In this document: one piece after another, positions 40,642-49,124 of the stretch | How the letters are laid out: each line of letters opens with the position of its first letter | How positions within the stretch are numbered: position 1 is the first letter of the stretch | Assembly: GCA_016871755.1 (NCBI GenBank) | Contig: VHCJ01000011.1 | Coordinates: forward strand, 28,390 to 92,389 | Length of the DNA stretch: 64,000 bases | Origin: Verrucomicrobiota bacterium | Lineage (GTDB): Bacteria > Verrucomicrobiota > Verrucomicrobiia > Opitutales > Opitutaceae | Reading direction: 5' to 3' | Made by a program: the position numbers and the translations under genes | Notes under the pieces: generated by a model | Told to the model about the DNA's origin: nothing | What the model saw: only the letters and a program-made list of their open reading frames with translations | Database searches by the model: none

Positions 40642-42429
40642 ATGAAGAACACCTCCACCACCTCCCCGTTTCCCCAGCCTGAACTCGGCCGCGAAATGAA
40701 TGGCGCCGACTGCGTGGTGGAGTGCCTCACCCGCGAGGGCGTCGACGCGATCTTCGCCTACCCGGGCGGTGCCTCCCAGGAGCTCCATCAGGCCCTCGCC
40801 CGCTCCGGTCAGGTGCGGGTCATCCTCCCGCGCCACGAGCAGGGCGGCTCGTTCGCCGCGGAGGGCTACGCCCGCGCCAGCGGCCGCGTGGGCGTGTGCA
40901 TGGCCACCAGCGGCCCCGGTGCCACGAACTTGGTCTCCGCGATCGCCGACGCCTACATGGATTCGACGCCCTTGGTCGCGATCACCGGCCAGGTCTACTC
41001 GAAGTACATCGGCAAGAGCGCGTTTCAGGAGACAGACTTCTTCGGCATGACGCTGCCGATCGTGAAGCACTCCTACCTCGTGCTGAACGTGCATGACCTG
41101 CCGCGCATCTTCAAGGAGGCCTTCCATCTCGCCCGGACCGGCCGCCCGGGGCCGGTCGTGATCGACATCCCGAAGGATGTCCAGCAGGCGCGTTTCCGCC
41201 CGGTCTACCCGGGCTCCGTCGAGTTCAAGAATCCTTACATCAACGAGGTTCATCACGCCTCGGATGAGCAGTTGAAGCAGGTGCTCAAGCTGATCAGCGA
41301 GGCCAAGCGCCCGGTGCTCTACACCGGCGGCGGCCTGATCAGCGCCGAAGCCCATCAGGAGCTCCGCGCCTTCGCCGAAAAGGTCAATGTGCCGGTCGCC
41401 ACCACGCTCATGGGCGTGGGCTCCTTCCCCGAGACCCACCCGCTCTCGATGCAGTGGTTCGGCATGCACGGCGCCGCCTACGGCAACTGGGCGGTCGACC
41501 AGTCCGACCTCCTGCTCTGCTTCGGCGCGCGCTTCGATGACCGCATCACCGGCGACGTGAACAAGTTCGCGACCAGCGCGAAGATCATTCACCTCGACAT
41601 CGACGCCTCCGAGCACAACAAGAACAAACGCGTCCTGCTGCCGATCGTCAGCGACGTGAAGTACGCCCTCTCCCGCCTCGTTAAGCTCGCGGTGGCCGCC
41701 AAGTTCACGCCGCCCGACAACCAGGCGTGGCACGACCAGATCGCGGCGTGGAAGCGCGATCATCCATTCGACAGTTCCGCCGGCTTCGGCAAGACCCCGC
41801 ACATCCTTCCGCAAGAGGCAGTGGCGGCCCTTTACGAACTCACCAAGGGCGATGCCATCATCACGACGGGCGTCGGCCAGCACCAGATGTGGGCGGCCCA
41901 GTTCTATCGCTTCGACGAACCCCGCCGCTACATCAGCTCCCTCGGCCTCGGCGCGATGGGGTACGGCTACCCGGCCGCGATGGGTGCCAAGGTCGCCTGC
42001 CCCGACAAGCAGGTGATCGACATCGACGGCGACGGGTCGTTCGTGATGAACGTGCAGGAACTCGCCACCGCGAAGATCGAGAAGATCGCCGCGAAGGCGA
42101 TGATCCTGAACAACCAGCATCTGGGCATGGTCGTGCAGTGGGAGGATCGCTTCTACGGCAGCGTTCGCGGCAACACGATCCTCGGCGACCAGTCGAACGT
42201 GGGCAGCCCCGACAACCCGAGCGGTCTCTATCCCGATTTCGTGAAGATCGCCGAGGGCTTCGGCGTGAAGGGCCGCCGCGTGATCCACAAGTCCGAGCTC
42301 CGGGAGGCGATCCAGGAAATGCTCGACCACGATGGTCCGTACGTCCTCGACATCATCGTCCCTTACACCGAGCACGTGCTGCCGATGATCCCGGCCGGCA
42401 AGACGGTGAAGGAAATGATCCTCAAGTAG
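40642..42429 (+). CDS. ilvB: Acetolactate synthase, large (catalytic) subunit
   Basis: 595 residues from ATG 40642. The thiamine-diphosphate enzyme pattern is clear: [20 protein letters not shown] and [13 protein letters not shown] (catalytic Glu region), the FAD-binding middle, and the TPP motif [20 protein letters not shown] ending in NNQHLGMV. It condenses pyruvate (or pyruvate with 2-ketobutyrate) in branched-chain amino-acid synthesis. No small regulatory subunit (ilvH/N) follows: the next gene is convergent, and its stop overlaps this gene's 3' end by 8 nt. The regulatory subunit may be elsewhere. Confidence 0.94.
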   Translation: MKNTSTTSPFPQPELGREMNGADCVVECLTREGVDAIFAYPGGASQELHQALARSGQVRVILPRHEQGGSFAAEGYARASGRVGVCMATSGPGATNLVSAIADAYMDSTPLVAITGQVYSKYIGKSAFQETDFFGMTLPIVKHSYLVLNVHDLPRIFKEAFHLARTGRPGPVVIDIPKDVQQARFRPVYPGSVEFKNPYINEVHHASDEQLKQVLKLISEAKRPVLYTGGGLISAEAHQELRAFAEKVNVPVATTLMGVGSFPETHPLSMQWFGMHGAAYGNWAVDQSDLLLCFGARFDDRITGDVNKFATSAKIIHLDIDASEHNKNKRVLLPIVSDVKYALSRLVKLAVAAKFTPPDNQAWHDQIAAWKRDHPFDSSAGFGKTPHILPQEAVAALYELTKGDAIITTGVGQHQMWAAQFYRFDEPRRYISSLGLGAMGYGYPAAMGAKVACPDKQVIDIDGDGSFVMNVQELATAKIEKIAAKAMILNNQHLGMVVQWEDRFYGSVRGNTILGDQSNVGSPDNPSGLYPDFVKIAEGFGVKGRRVIHKSELREAIQEMLDHDGPYVLDIIVPYTEHVLPMIPAGKTVKEMILK

Positions 42430-43366
42430 GATCGCCCGGCGCTCCGTCGCCGCCCGCCGCCATCCCTGTGTCTCCGGCGCCTTTCGCAGGCGTGCCGGAG
42501 ACCCATCCGCGAAGGCGGACCCGCTCGACGAGTGCCATGTGCGGCACGGTGAGGGCGGCGAGTCCGACGAAGACGATCTGGACCACGCGTTGGTCCACCG
42601 GTTGGTCGCGGAGGAGCACCCACGCCACGATCGACCCCGCCGCGACGAGCAGCAGGGGAACGAACATCGCCGCGAGCAGGAAGCGCACGGAGGATGCTCC
42701 AGAGAAGCGCGCGGAGCGAATCATGTGCCGGGTACTGTGCATCGTGCAAAAAAAGATCGCGAACGACACGAGCGGCGGCGCCACCCACGCGAGCAGGCCA
42801 AGGCTGCCCAACTCCAGCGCGCCCCAGGATCGACGCCACGCGAGCACCAGCACCGAGGTCCCTACACCGATCGCCCAAGGCGCGGCGGCATGGGCCAGCC
42901 ACGGCGTGAGGAGTCCGGCCGCCCCCGGCCCGACCAGCAGGCCGAAGAGATGCTCCACCTCCGAAGCGTGATTCAGCACGGGCAGGAAGATGATCACCCC
43001 TCCCTGCATGAGCCGCACCGGCCACGGCACCGTGCCTTCGGGGTCGCCCGAAAAGTGCACGATCGAGATCACGAGGAATCCGATCAGGAAGAGGAGCGGG
43101 AAAATGAACCACAGGCCCACCACCGCGCCCGCCAGCAGGAGATAAACCAGACCGAAACGCAGCCACGCGCCCAAGCTCCGAACCCCGTAAAGTTCCCGCG
43201 CGAACAGGGTGTCGAGGGCACCGTGGGGGACCCCAAGAACCACGATGGCACACCCGACCACGAGCACTTCGGTCGCCGGGTTGAGCGGCGGGAGCACCAC
43301 CGTCGCCACCACCCCGAGCACCGCGAGCGCGCTGAAGATCAGGCCTTGGATCCGGGTCAGGGTCAT
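42422..43366 (-). CDS. blh: Brp/Blh-type beta-carotene 15,15'-dioxygenase (retinal-forming)
   Basis: 314 residues, almost entirely membrane helices. Conserved Brp/Blh histidine motifs are [11 protein letters not shown] (near residue 48), [26 protein letters not shown] and [11 protein letters not shown], which supply the iron ligands. It cleaves beta-carotene centrally to two retinals, the chromophore of the rhodopsin encoded at the head of this operon. Its start overlaps the crtY stop as ATGA. The last 25 residues are a low-complexity tail that overlaps the 3' end of ilvB on the other strand by 8 nt. Last gene of the operon. Confidence 0.92.
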   Translation of the reverse strand: MTLTRIQGLIFSALAVLGVVATVVLPPLNPATEVLVVGCAIVVLGVPHGALDTLFARELYGVRSLGAWLRFGLVYLLLAGAVVGLWFIFPLLFLIGFLVISIVHFSGDPEGTVPWPVRLMQGGVIIFLPVLNHASEVEHLFGLLVGPGAAGLLTPWLAHAAAPWAIGVGTSVLVLAWRRSWGALELGSLGLLAWVAPPLVSFAIFFCTMHSTRHMIRSARFSGASSVRFLLAAMFVPLLLVAAGSIVAWVLLRDQPVDQRVVQIVFVGLAALTVPHMALVERVRLRGWVSGTPAKGAGDTGMAAGGDGAPGDPT

Positions 43367-44508
43367 GGGAGAAATCCCCGCAGCGCCTCGCGCAGGAAGA
43401 GTCCGGCGGGAAGGGACCGCATCACTTTCAGGTAGTCCGCCGGCCGGGCTTCGTCACTCAGAAACCGCAGCACCGGTCGGGGGTCGGGACGAGCGAACAG
43501 GCGGAGGAACAGGCCGGGCGCACGCTCGGGCGCGCGGGCCAGCACGCGGAGGAAGAGGGAATCCATGCGGCGGATGATCCACGGATCCCGGGCGATCGAC
43601 GGGATCGCCCGCCCGCGCGCCGCCGCGTCCGCAGCCGCGTCCGCCCACCGTTGGGTCCGCTGGAAGGCGTAGCCCGTCGCGGCGCGCGCCGCCCCGGCGT
43701 GGAGCCCCACCCGCACATGGCCCTCCCCGAGGGAGGAGGCCTCCTCGCCCCCGCCCATGGGAATCGCATGGTGCTCGTGGCGCCCGAGTTGGTACGGGCG
43801 GTCCGCCGTCGCGCGCGCGAGAACCCGCGCCAGCAGGGGCTGCATCTCGGCGGCGCTCCGCCTCTCCGGACTGAACATTGTCGCCTCCACCAACGCGCGG
43901 CCCGTGCTGTACGGGAGGAGATACAGGAAGGAGATCGCCCCGGAGCTATCCGGTTCAAAATCCATCAGCGTGGCTTCGTGGTCCGCAAAGGTACCGTCCG
44001 GACACTCCACCTCCACGCCGCTGAAGGACTGCCAAAGTCGAGGGGGCACGGCCGAGTCGTTGGTCGGCGGACGGGTGTCGATGATCGTCGCGCCACGCCA
44101 CTCGCCGCGCGCGGTCGCCACCCGCCATTCGCCCGCCTCGCGCATCGGGGGCGTCGTGACTTCCTCCCCGAGAAAACAGTCGATCCGGGGGTTCGCCCGA
44201 ATCCACCGCCATGCCTCGGCGTAGAAGTCGCTCGACGCAATCACTTGGTACGGCATTTCACGGCAGTCGACCGAGACCTTCCGTCCGGCCGCCGTCACGC
44301 CCACCGCCGTCCACTCCCGTCCTGCGAGGTGCGTCAGGCGGGCACCGGGGGTGCGCCAATAGCTCCAGGTCCGATCGTGACCATAGTCCACCCGCCGTTC
44401 AATGAGGGCGATCCGCGGACAATCCAATCCCCAACCCGCCAGCCGCATGGCAAGGCTCAGGCCGGCGCAACCGCCGCCGAGGATGATGAGGTCCGCGCGG
44501 GTCAGCAT
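43363..44508 (-). CDS. crtY: Lycopene beta-cyclase (CrtY type)
   Basis: 381 residues from ATG 44508, which places the FAD fold at the N-terminus (ADLIILGGGCAGLSLAMRLA); an in-frame ATG at 44547 would overlap crtB by about 35 nt and is less likely. The CrtY-type features are ERRVDYGHDRTWSYW, IIDTRPP and FLYLLPYSTGRALVEATMFS, together with HEHHAIPMGGG. It closes the beta-ionone rings at both ends of lycopene to give beta-carotene. It sits between crtB and blh with 4-nt spacing and an ATGA overlap respectively. No carotenoid hydroxylase or ketolase gene is nearby. Confidence 0.93.
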   Translation of the reverse strand: MLTRADLIILGGGCAGLSLAMRLAGWGLDCPRIALIERRVDYGHDRTWSYWRTPGARLTHLAGREWTAVGVTAAGRKVSVDCREMPYQVIASSDFYAEAWRWIRANPRIDCFLGEEVTTPPMREAGEWRVATARGEWRGATIIDTRPPTNDSAVPPRLWQSFSGVEVECPDGTFADHEATLMDFEPDSSGAISFLYLLPYSTGRALVEATMFSPERRSAAEMQPLLARVLARATADRPYQLGRHEHHAIPMGGGEEASSLGEGHVRVGLHAGAARAATGYAFQRTQRWADAAADAAARGRAIPSIARDPWIIRRMDSLFLRVLARAPERAPGLFLRLFARPDPRPVLRFLSDEARPADYLKVMRSLPAGLFLREALRGFLP

Positions 44509-44512
44509 GGCA

Positions 44513-45433
44513 TCACCCGACCCGGGGCAGTCCGTGCAATGCGACATGGAGGCCTGATTCGTGCGCGGCCGGCCGTCGGCGGAAGGCTGGATCGAACGCG
44601 GTGCCCGCGACCGCCCGGCAGGTCACGCCGAACTTGCCCAGCCCGGAGACCACCACGCGGCCGCTCCACGCGTCGCAGCCCCGCGCGCGGAGTCGTTCTC
44701 CGATGCCGCGGTACGCCCGCGCCGCGACGAGGATGCCGTGACGCGCCCGCAGGGGAAGGAAGGGTAGGCCCCGCTCGCCGCTCGCGTAGTAGCGGTCCGC
44801 CCGCGCGAGCAACTCGGCAATCGCCGCGCGCAGCGCGGGCTGCTCGGCAGGCGCGGGCGCGGCGAGGGAGGAAAGCGAGAGCGGACCAATCAGCGTCGCC
44901 GGGAGGTAGCAGCGACCGCGGAGGGCATCCTCGCGGACATCCCGGCAGATGTTCGTCAGTTGCATGGCGATGCCGAGGTCGATCGCGAAGGGCGCCGCGG
45001 CCGCGTCGGTCACGTCGAGGACATCACTCATCATCAGACCAACGGTGCCCGCGACGCGGTAACAGTAGCGCAGCAACTCCGCGTCGGTCGCCAGGCGCAC
45101 GTCCCCGAGATCCTGCCGCAAGCCGTCGATCAGGGCCAGGGGAACCGCCGGCGCGATCCGGCACTCGCGCATCAGGGCGAGCGCATCCGCGAGAACGGGG
45201 TCCTCCGCGTGACCGCACCGGATCGCTTCGGCGGCTTCCTGAAGGCGTTCCGCGGCCGCGCCGGGGGAGTCTCCCTCGTCGGCCAGGTCATCGAGATACC
45301 GACAGAAACAGTAGAGCCGCGCCGCGCGCCCGCCATGAAGCCGGCCCAGGAGCCGCTTCGCCCAGTGGAAGGTCCGTCCCTTCGCGGCGAGGACGCGCTC
45401 AGCGCGCTGCAGGGGAGTCTCGACCGCGGTCAT
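44513..45433 (-). CDS. crtB: Phytoene synthase
   Basis: 306 residues. The two aspartate-rich prenyl-pyrophosphate motifs are CRYLDDLADEGD near residue 45 and NICRDVREDALRGRCYLP near 165, the squalene/phytoene synthase signature. GTVGLMMSDVLDV is the helix before the second motif. It joins two geranylgeranyl-PP to phytoene. The start overlaps the crtI stop as ATGA. Squalene or hydroxysqualene synthases share the fold, but the flanking crtI and crtY settle the function. Confidence 0.95.
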   Translation of the reverse strand: MTAVETPLQRAERVLAAKGRTFHWAKRLLGRLHGGRAARLYCFCRYLDDLADEGDSPGAAAERLQEAAEAIRCGHAEDPVLADALALMRECRIAPAVPLALIDGLRQDLGDVRLATDAELLRYCYRVAGTVGLMMSDVLDVTDAAAAPFAIDLGIAMQLTNICRDVREDALRGRCYLPATLIGPLSLSSLAAPAPAEQPALRAAIAELLARADRYYASGERGLPFLPLRARHGILVAARAYRGIGERLRARGCDAWSGRVVVSGLGKFGVTCRAVAGTAFDPAFRRRPAAHESGLHVALHGLPRVG

Positions 45434-46899
45434 CGGGCCGCTGGGATCAGGGCGTCGATCACCTTCGCCGAGCAGAGCACTCCCGGCACACCCGCGCCAG
45501 GATGGGTGCCGGCCCCGACCAGAAACAGATTCCGGATACCCTCCGCGCGGTTATGGAAGCGGAACCACGCCGACTGGCGGAAGATCGGGGCGATCGAGAA
45601 CCCCGCCCCGAAGCGACTGAGGTGGTCGTGGGCGAAGTCGTCCGGGGTCAGCGCGAACTTCGCCGTGATCGTCTCCTTCAGCCCCGGCAGGAGCGTGTCG
45701 TCGAGCGCGGCGATGATCCGCGCGCGCAACCGCGGCTCCTCGCGCGTCCAGTCGATGCCGGCCTGCTGATTCGGCACCGGACACAGGACGTAGAAGCTGT
45801 CGCAGCCCTCGGGCGCGAAGCTGCGGTCCGTCGCTGTTGGACGGTGCAGGTAGAGGGAAAAATCCTCCGCCAGCACGCGGCGATGGAAGATGTCCTCCAG
45901 CAGTTCCCGGTAACGCGCCCCCATCCAGATGGTGTGATGAGCGACGTCGGGATAGACGCGCCGGGTGCCGAAGTAGAGGACGTAGAGTCCCATCGAATAG
46001 TGGGCGGCCTTCAGCTTCAGGCGGCTCGCCAGCGCGCGCTTTCCGGGCGGAATCATGCTGCCGTGCAGATGGGCGGCGTCGGCGTTCGAAACCACCAGGT
46101 CCGCCTTCAGCCGGCTGCCGTCCTCCAACTCGACGCCCCGGGCCTCGCCCTCCTCGATCACGATCGAGCGCACCGTCGTATTGAGCCGGAGTTGAATTCC
46201 CTGCCGTTCCATCAGGCCGCGCAGCGCCGCCACGAGGGCGCCCGTGCCGCCCATCGCGAAGTGCACCCCGTGCTCCCGCTCGAGGGAGTGGATGAGTCCG
46301 TAGATGCTGGTGGTGTCAAAGGGATTGCCGCCGACCAGCAGCGGCTGGATCGAGAACGCCTGCCGCAACCGCGGGTCGCGCAGGTGCCGCGAAACCATCT
46401 GCCAGACGGTCTCGTAGTTGCGCAACCGCAGGAGCGCCGGGACTTGACGGACCATCTCCCAGAAGGGGTGGAACGGGCGGGCGGACAACTGCGTGAAGCC
46501 GACGTCGAAGATCCGCCGGGAATGCGCCAGCAGCGCCCGGTAGCCGTCGCAGTCCGCCGGCTCGAACCGCGCAATCTCCGCCAGGGTCTCCTCCAACGAG
46601 CCGCCGTAGTCGAAGGTCGTCCCGTCCGCGAAGCGGAAGCGGTACCAGGGCTTCACCGGTACCAGCGTGACGTGCGCATCAAGCCGTTCGCCGAACAGCG
46701 CGAACAACTCTTCCAGCAGGAAGGGCGCGGTGATGACCGTCGGGCCGGCGTCGTGACGAAAGCCTTCGCGTTCGAAGACCCGGGCCCGCCCGCCGATCTC
46801 CGGACCACGGTCCAGCGCCGTGACGTGGTAGCCCTTCGAGCGCAGGCGCAGGGCGGCCGCGATTCCGACAAACCCCGTCCCGATGACCAGCGCGTCCAC
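45430..46899 (-). CDS. crtI: Phytoene desaturase (CrtI type)
   Basis: 489 residues. The FAD-binding start is VIGTGFVGIAAALRLRSKGY, followed by ALDRGPEIGGRARVFEREGF and the CrtI hallmark FRHDAGPTVITAPFLLEELF. The C-terminal bacterial phytoene-dehydrogenase signature is visible in NLFLVGAGTHPGAGVPGVLC. CrtI carries out the four desaturations from phytoene to all-trans lycopene without the plant-type isomerase. The second glycine of the usual GxGxxG nucleotide motif is retained (GTGFVG). It begins 9 nt after the crtE stop and overlaps crtB by four nucleotides. Confidence 0.95.
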   Translation of the reverse strand: MDALVIGTGFVGIAAALRLRSKGYHVTALDRGPEIGGRARVFEREGFRHDAGPTVITAPFLLEELFALFGERLDAHVTLVPVKPWYRFRFADGTTFDYGGSLEETLAEIARFEPADCDGYRALLAHSRRIFDVGFTQLSARPFHPFWEMVRQVPALLRLRNYETVWQMVSRHLRDPRLRQAFSIQPLLVGGNPFDTTSIYGLIHSLEREHGVHFAMGGTGALVAALRGLMERQGIQLRLNTTVRSIVIEEGEARGVELEDGSRLKADLVVSNADAAHLHGSMIPPGKRALASRLKLKAAHYSMGLYVLYFGTRRVYPDVAHHTIWMGARYRELLEDIFHRRVLAEDFSLYLHRPTATDRSFAPEGCDSFYVLCPVPNQQAGIDWTREEPRLRARIIAALDDTLLPGLKETITAKFALTPDDFAHDHLSRFGAGFSIAPIFRQSAWFRFHNRAEGIRNLFLVGAGTHPGAGVPGVLCSAKVIDALIPAAR

Positions 46900-46908
46900 G
46901 GCGTCCAG

Positions 46909-47766
46909 TCAATCGCGCTGCAGGCGCAGGACAAGACGGGAGGAGTACTCGGCGAGGAGGGAGCCCGAGCCTGCGGGCAGGGTCAAAGCCAGGACGGAGG
47001 CGGTCTCCAGATGCGCCCGGGCCTGCCGCCGCACGAGGGAGCGCGCGTCGTCGGCCGGGCAAAGCGTTTCCAGCAGAAGCACGGCGTTGAGGGTGTGGTT
47101 CTCCGCATCGGCGCCCACATCGTCGAGGTCGTCGACCATCTGGTAGCCGACCCCGAAGGACCGCGCGGCCTCCCAGATCCGCGGGCCCCAAGCCGCCTCA
47201 CCCGCTGCGATGAAAGCCAATTCCACGGGAAGACTGAGCAGGGCCGAAGACTTGCCGGCCACGATTTGCTCGTACTCTGCAAGGGAGGTCACCGGGCGGT
47301 CGCGACCCGCCAACTCGGCGCACTGGCCGCGGATGACGTGGGCGGTGCGCTGATGGACGCAGCGCAGCAGTTCCGGGAGCAGCGCCGGACGGCTGAAGCC
47401 AGACAAGGCACCGTACGCGGAGGAGAGCAGCAAATCACCGACGCAGAGGGCGACATCTTTTCCGAATGCCGCCCAGACGGAAGGACGACCGCGCCGCACG
47501 GACTCCTGGTCCTGCAGGTCGTCGTGCACGAGGGAGGCGTTGTGGAGAAGCTCCACGGTCGCCGCCAGGCGCACCGCATCAGCCGACTCCAGCCCAAGGG
47601 ATGCGCCGGCATGAAGCGCGAGCCGGGAGCGCACCCGCTGGCCGCCCTCCGCAAGATGGTAGCGCACCGCCGCGATGCCCACGGCATCCACGGCGGCACC
47701 CGCCTCGGCCGCCGCCAGCATCAGTTGCTCCACCTCGTGGTGGGCCACGTCTGCGATCAGTTGCAT
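46909..47766 (-). CDS. crtE: Geranylgeranyl diphosphate synthase (polyprenyl synthetase)
   Basis: 285 residues from ATG 47766. An in-frame ATG at 47835 exists, but using it would place the strong UUCG-type hairpin inside the gene; the later start also fits the family's N-terminus better. The first Asp-rich motif is SLVHDDLQDQE (DDxxD), with RRGRPSVWAAFG following, and the second is VDDLDDVGAD. It extends isoprenyl diphosphates to GGPP, the precursor of phytoene. First biosynthetic gene after the rhodopsin, from which it is separated by 126 nt holding two hairpins. Confidence 0.93.
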   Translation of the reverse strand: MQLIADVAHHEVEQLMLAAAEAGAAVDAVGIAAVRYHLAEGGQRVRSRLALHAGASLGLESADAVRLAATVELLHNASLVHDDLQDQESVRRGRPSVWAAFGKDVALCVGDLLLSSAYGALSGFSRPALLPELLRCVHQRTAHVIRGQCAELAGRDRPVTSLAEYEQIVAGKSSALLSLPVELAFIAAGEAAWGPRIWEAARSFGVGYQMVDDLDDVGADAENHTLNAVLLLETLCPADDARSLVRRQARAHLETASVLALTLPAGSGSLLAEYSSRLVLRLQRD

Positions 47767-47798
47767 CCAGGGTCGGGGATCCGGTGATGACGTAAGGC

Positions 47799-47825
47799 GG
47801 CGGCCGGGAGCGAACTCCGGCCGCC
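47799..47825 (-). promoter_or_regulatory. Strong intercistronic hairpin ahead of crtE
   Basis: Perfect 9-bp stem GGCGGCCGG/CCGGCCGCC; inside, AG/CT closes a TTCG tetraloop with one bulged C. No U-tract follows, so it is not a simple terminator. It sits 33 nt before the crtE start. Confidence 0.7.
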
Positions 47826-47851
47826 GACATGACAAACAATGAAGCTAGCGC

Positions 47852-47876
47852 GCGCGGAGGGGCATCCCCTCCACGC
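47852..47876 (-). promoter_or_regulatory. Hairpin just after the rhodopsin stop
   Basis: An 11-bp stem built around GGAGGGG-ATG-CCCCTCC with GCG/CGC and one wobble pair, 17 nt after the rhodopsin stop. On the minus strand it is followed by GCGCTAGCTTCATTGTTT, a weakly U-rich stretch, so partial termination or 3'-end protection of the rhodopsin message is possible. Confidence 0.65.
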
Positions 47877-47892
47877 GGAGCGCAAATCAGAC

Positions 47893-48687
47893 TTAGCGCT
47901 TATCGGACTCGCTGACCGCCGCGGTCCAGATGATCACGCCGAACGCGATCTTATTGAGGAAGTCCGCGAAGTTGTAGACGACGTTTAAGGCGGCAGCGCT
48001 GTCCTTCGGATCACCACCGAGGAGGTAGCCAAAGGCATAGCCGATCGGGTACACCGCCCAACCGAAAACGACGATGCCGCGCATCAGGCGGAACGCGCTC
48101 TGCACCGCCGGGGGAGCGCCGGCGGCGTTGATCTTACTCGCTTCGCCGCGGTAGATCTCGTTGATGATGTAAAACCAGCCCGCCATGCCGACGATGAAGG
48201 CCGGCCACACGCCCACCTTGCCGGCCTCGCCGGCGTAGCCCGCCACGAGCATCACCAGCGTGCCCACCATCAGGCGCCAAAACACGCCCGCCGGCACCTT
48301 CGTCACGGCCGAGAGGATGAGGAAGAACTCCACCATCAGCAGCGGAACCGTGATCAGCCAGTCAATGTAGCGGAACACCGTCGGTGTCTGGCCCGTCGCG
48401 ACCCATACCTCACGCATGTAGAAATAATGCGTCGCGGCCACCAGGCACACAAGGCCGGAGACCGTCAGCGACGTCTTCCACTTCGGCGAGACTCTCTGGA
48501 TCTCGAGGAAGAAGAAGGCGGTCGCGGCGACCAGCGCCATCGAAACCACCCAGAAGGACACGCCGACAAGGTCATCGCCACGGAGATTGTGGGAACCCGT
48601 GGAAGCCATCGCACCGACCGGAGACAAAAGGCCGAGCGCCAGGAGCGCGCCCGCCTTGGAGAACGAACGATTGAGGAGCATTTTCAT
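47893..48687 (-). CDS. Proteorhodopsin (light-driven proton pump, green-type)
   Basis: 264 residues with a signal peptide (ALLALGLLSPVGAMAS) and seven membrane helices. Comparing with marine proteorhodopsin numbering (offset 12), the proton-pump residues all match: H87 (PR His75), R106 (Arg94), D109 (Asp97 acceptor), T113 (Thr101), E120 (Glu108 donor) and K246 (Lys231, retinal Schiff base, in ADFLNKIAFG). This D-T-E triad marks an outward proton pump, not a sodium or chloride pump. Position 105 is Leu (L117), which is associated with green absorption. The retinal needed is made by the products of crtE-I-B-Y-blh directly downstream. First gene of the operon; AT-rich promoter-like DNA precedes it. 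Confidence 0.97.
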   Translation of the reverse strand: MKMLLNRSFSKAGALLALGLLSPVGAMASTGSHNLRGDDLVGVSFWVVSMALVAATAFFFLEIQRVSPKWKTSLTVSGLVCLVAATHYFYMREVWVATGQTPTVFRYIDWLITVPLLMVEFFLILSAVTKVPAGVFWRLMVGTLVMLVAGYAGEAGKVGVWPAFIVGMAGWFYIINEIYRGEASKINAAGAPPAVQSAFRLMRGIVVFGWAVYPIGYAFGYLLGGDPKDSAAALNVVYNFADFLNKIAFGVIIWTAAVSESDKR

Positions 48688-49021
48688 GTGGGGGGAAAGA
48701 AAACGGCTACAAGCTTTCAGAAGTTTTTTAGTTTAGCAACGACTGGTTTTTTTATGGGCAATCCTACGCAGCCGCACGCGCTTGCATGCAGCTACCGCCG
48801 CCGGGTTTTCCAGCGGTCCACAGGCTGCCGACAGCCTCGTTCCCACGGTCTCCGCGGCGCCTCCCAAGGCGAATCCCACCCGGCCACCCGCCGGATCCTC
48901 AGCGCGGCGATTTCGGATCGATGCAGCGATGTGGCAGACCGAAACCGCCCCCGTCTCCCGCCTCCACAGCGCCCACCCCCGACCGACGGAAACCCGCAGC
49001 CTGACGCGGCCCGGGCGCCGC
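48688..49021 (-). promoter_or_regulatory. Upstream region of the rhodopsin operon, with AT-rich promoter-like block
   Basis: About 330 nt without a gene. The 80 nt next to the rhodopsin start (48690-48765) is strikingly AT-rich for this genome, with two A/T runs and TAAACT on the minus strand about 45 nt before the start codon; TTGCCC lies 20 nt ahead of it. No confident -35/-10 pair can be called. A perfect small inverted repeat AGGCTG-CCGA-CAGCCT lies at 48822-48837. The rest shows nothing recognisable. Confidence 0.4.
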
Positions 49022-49056
49022 AAAAAATTACCCGCCCGGGAATGCCCCGGACGGGT
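49022..49056 (-). terminator. Intrinsic terminator after glnA
   Basis: On the minus strand ACCCGTCCGGG pairs with CCCGGGCGGGT (11 bp, one G-T wobble, 5-nt loop), followed by AATTTTTT. It lies about 70 nt after the glnA stop and isolates it from the rhodopsin operon. Confidence 0.9.
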
Positions 49057-49124
49057 GGTCGAAGAGAAGCGGGAGGGATCCCGCCTTGGGACCGGAGTCG
49101 CTGGCGCGCTCCGGAACGTCAGAC

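Noticed and set aside
39721..42375. 884-codon minus-strand frame overlapping acetolactate synthase
   Set aside because: Only the last 262 codons (from ATG 40509) have YmdB-family motifs; the rest is antisense to ilvB.
43651..47787. 1378-codon plus-strand frame across the carotenoid operon
   Set aside because: Antisense to crtY, crtB, crtI and crtE, all with family motifs; the frame is rich in Arg, Gly and Pro and has no domain.
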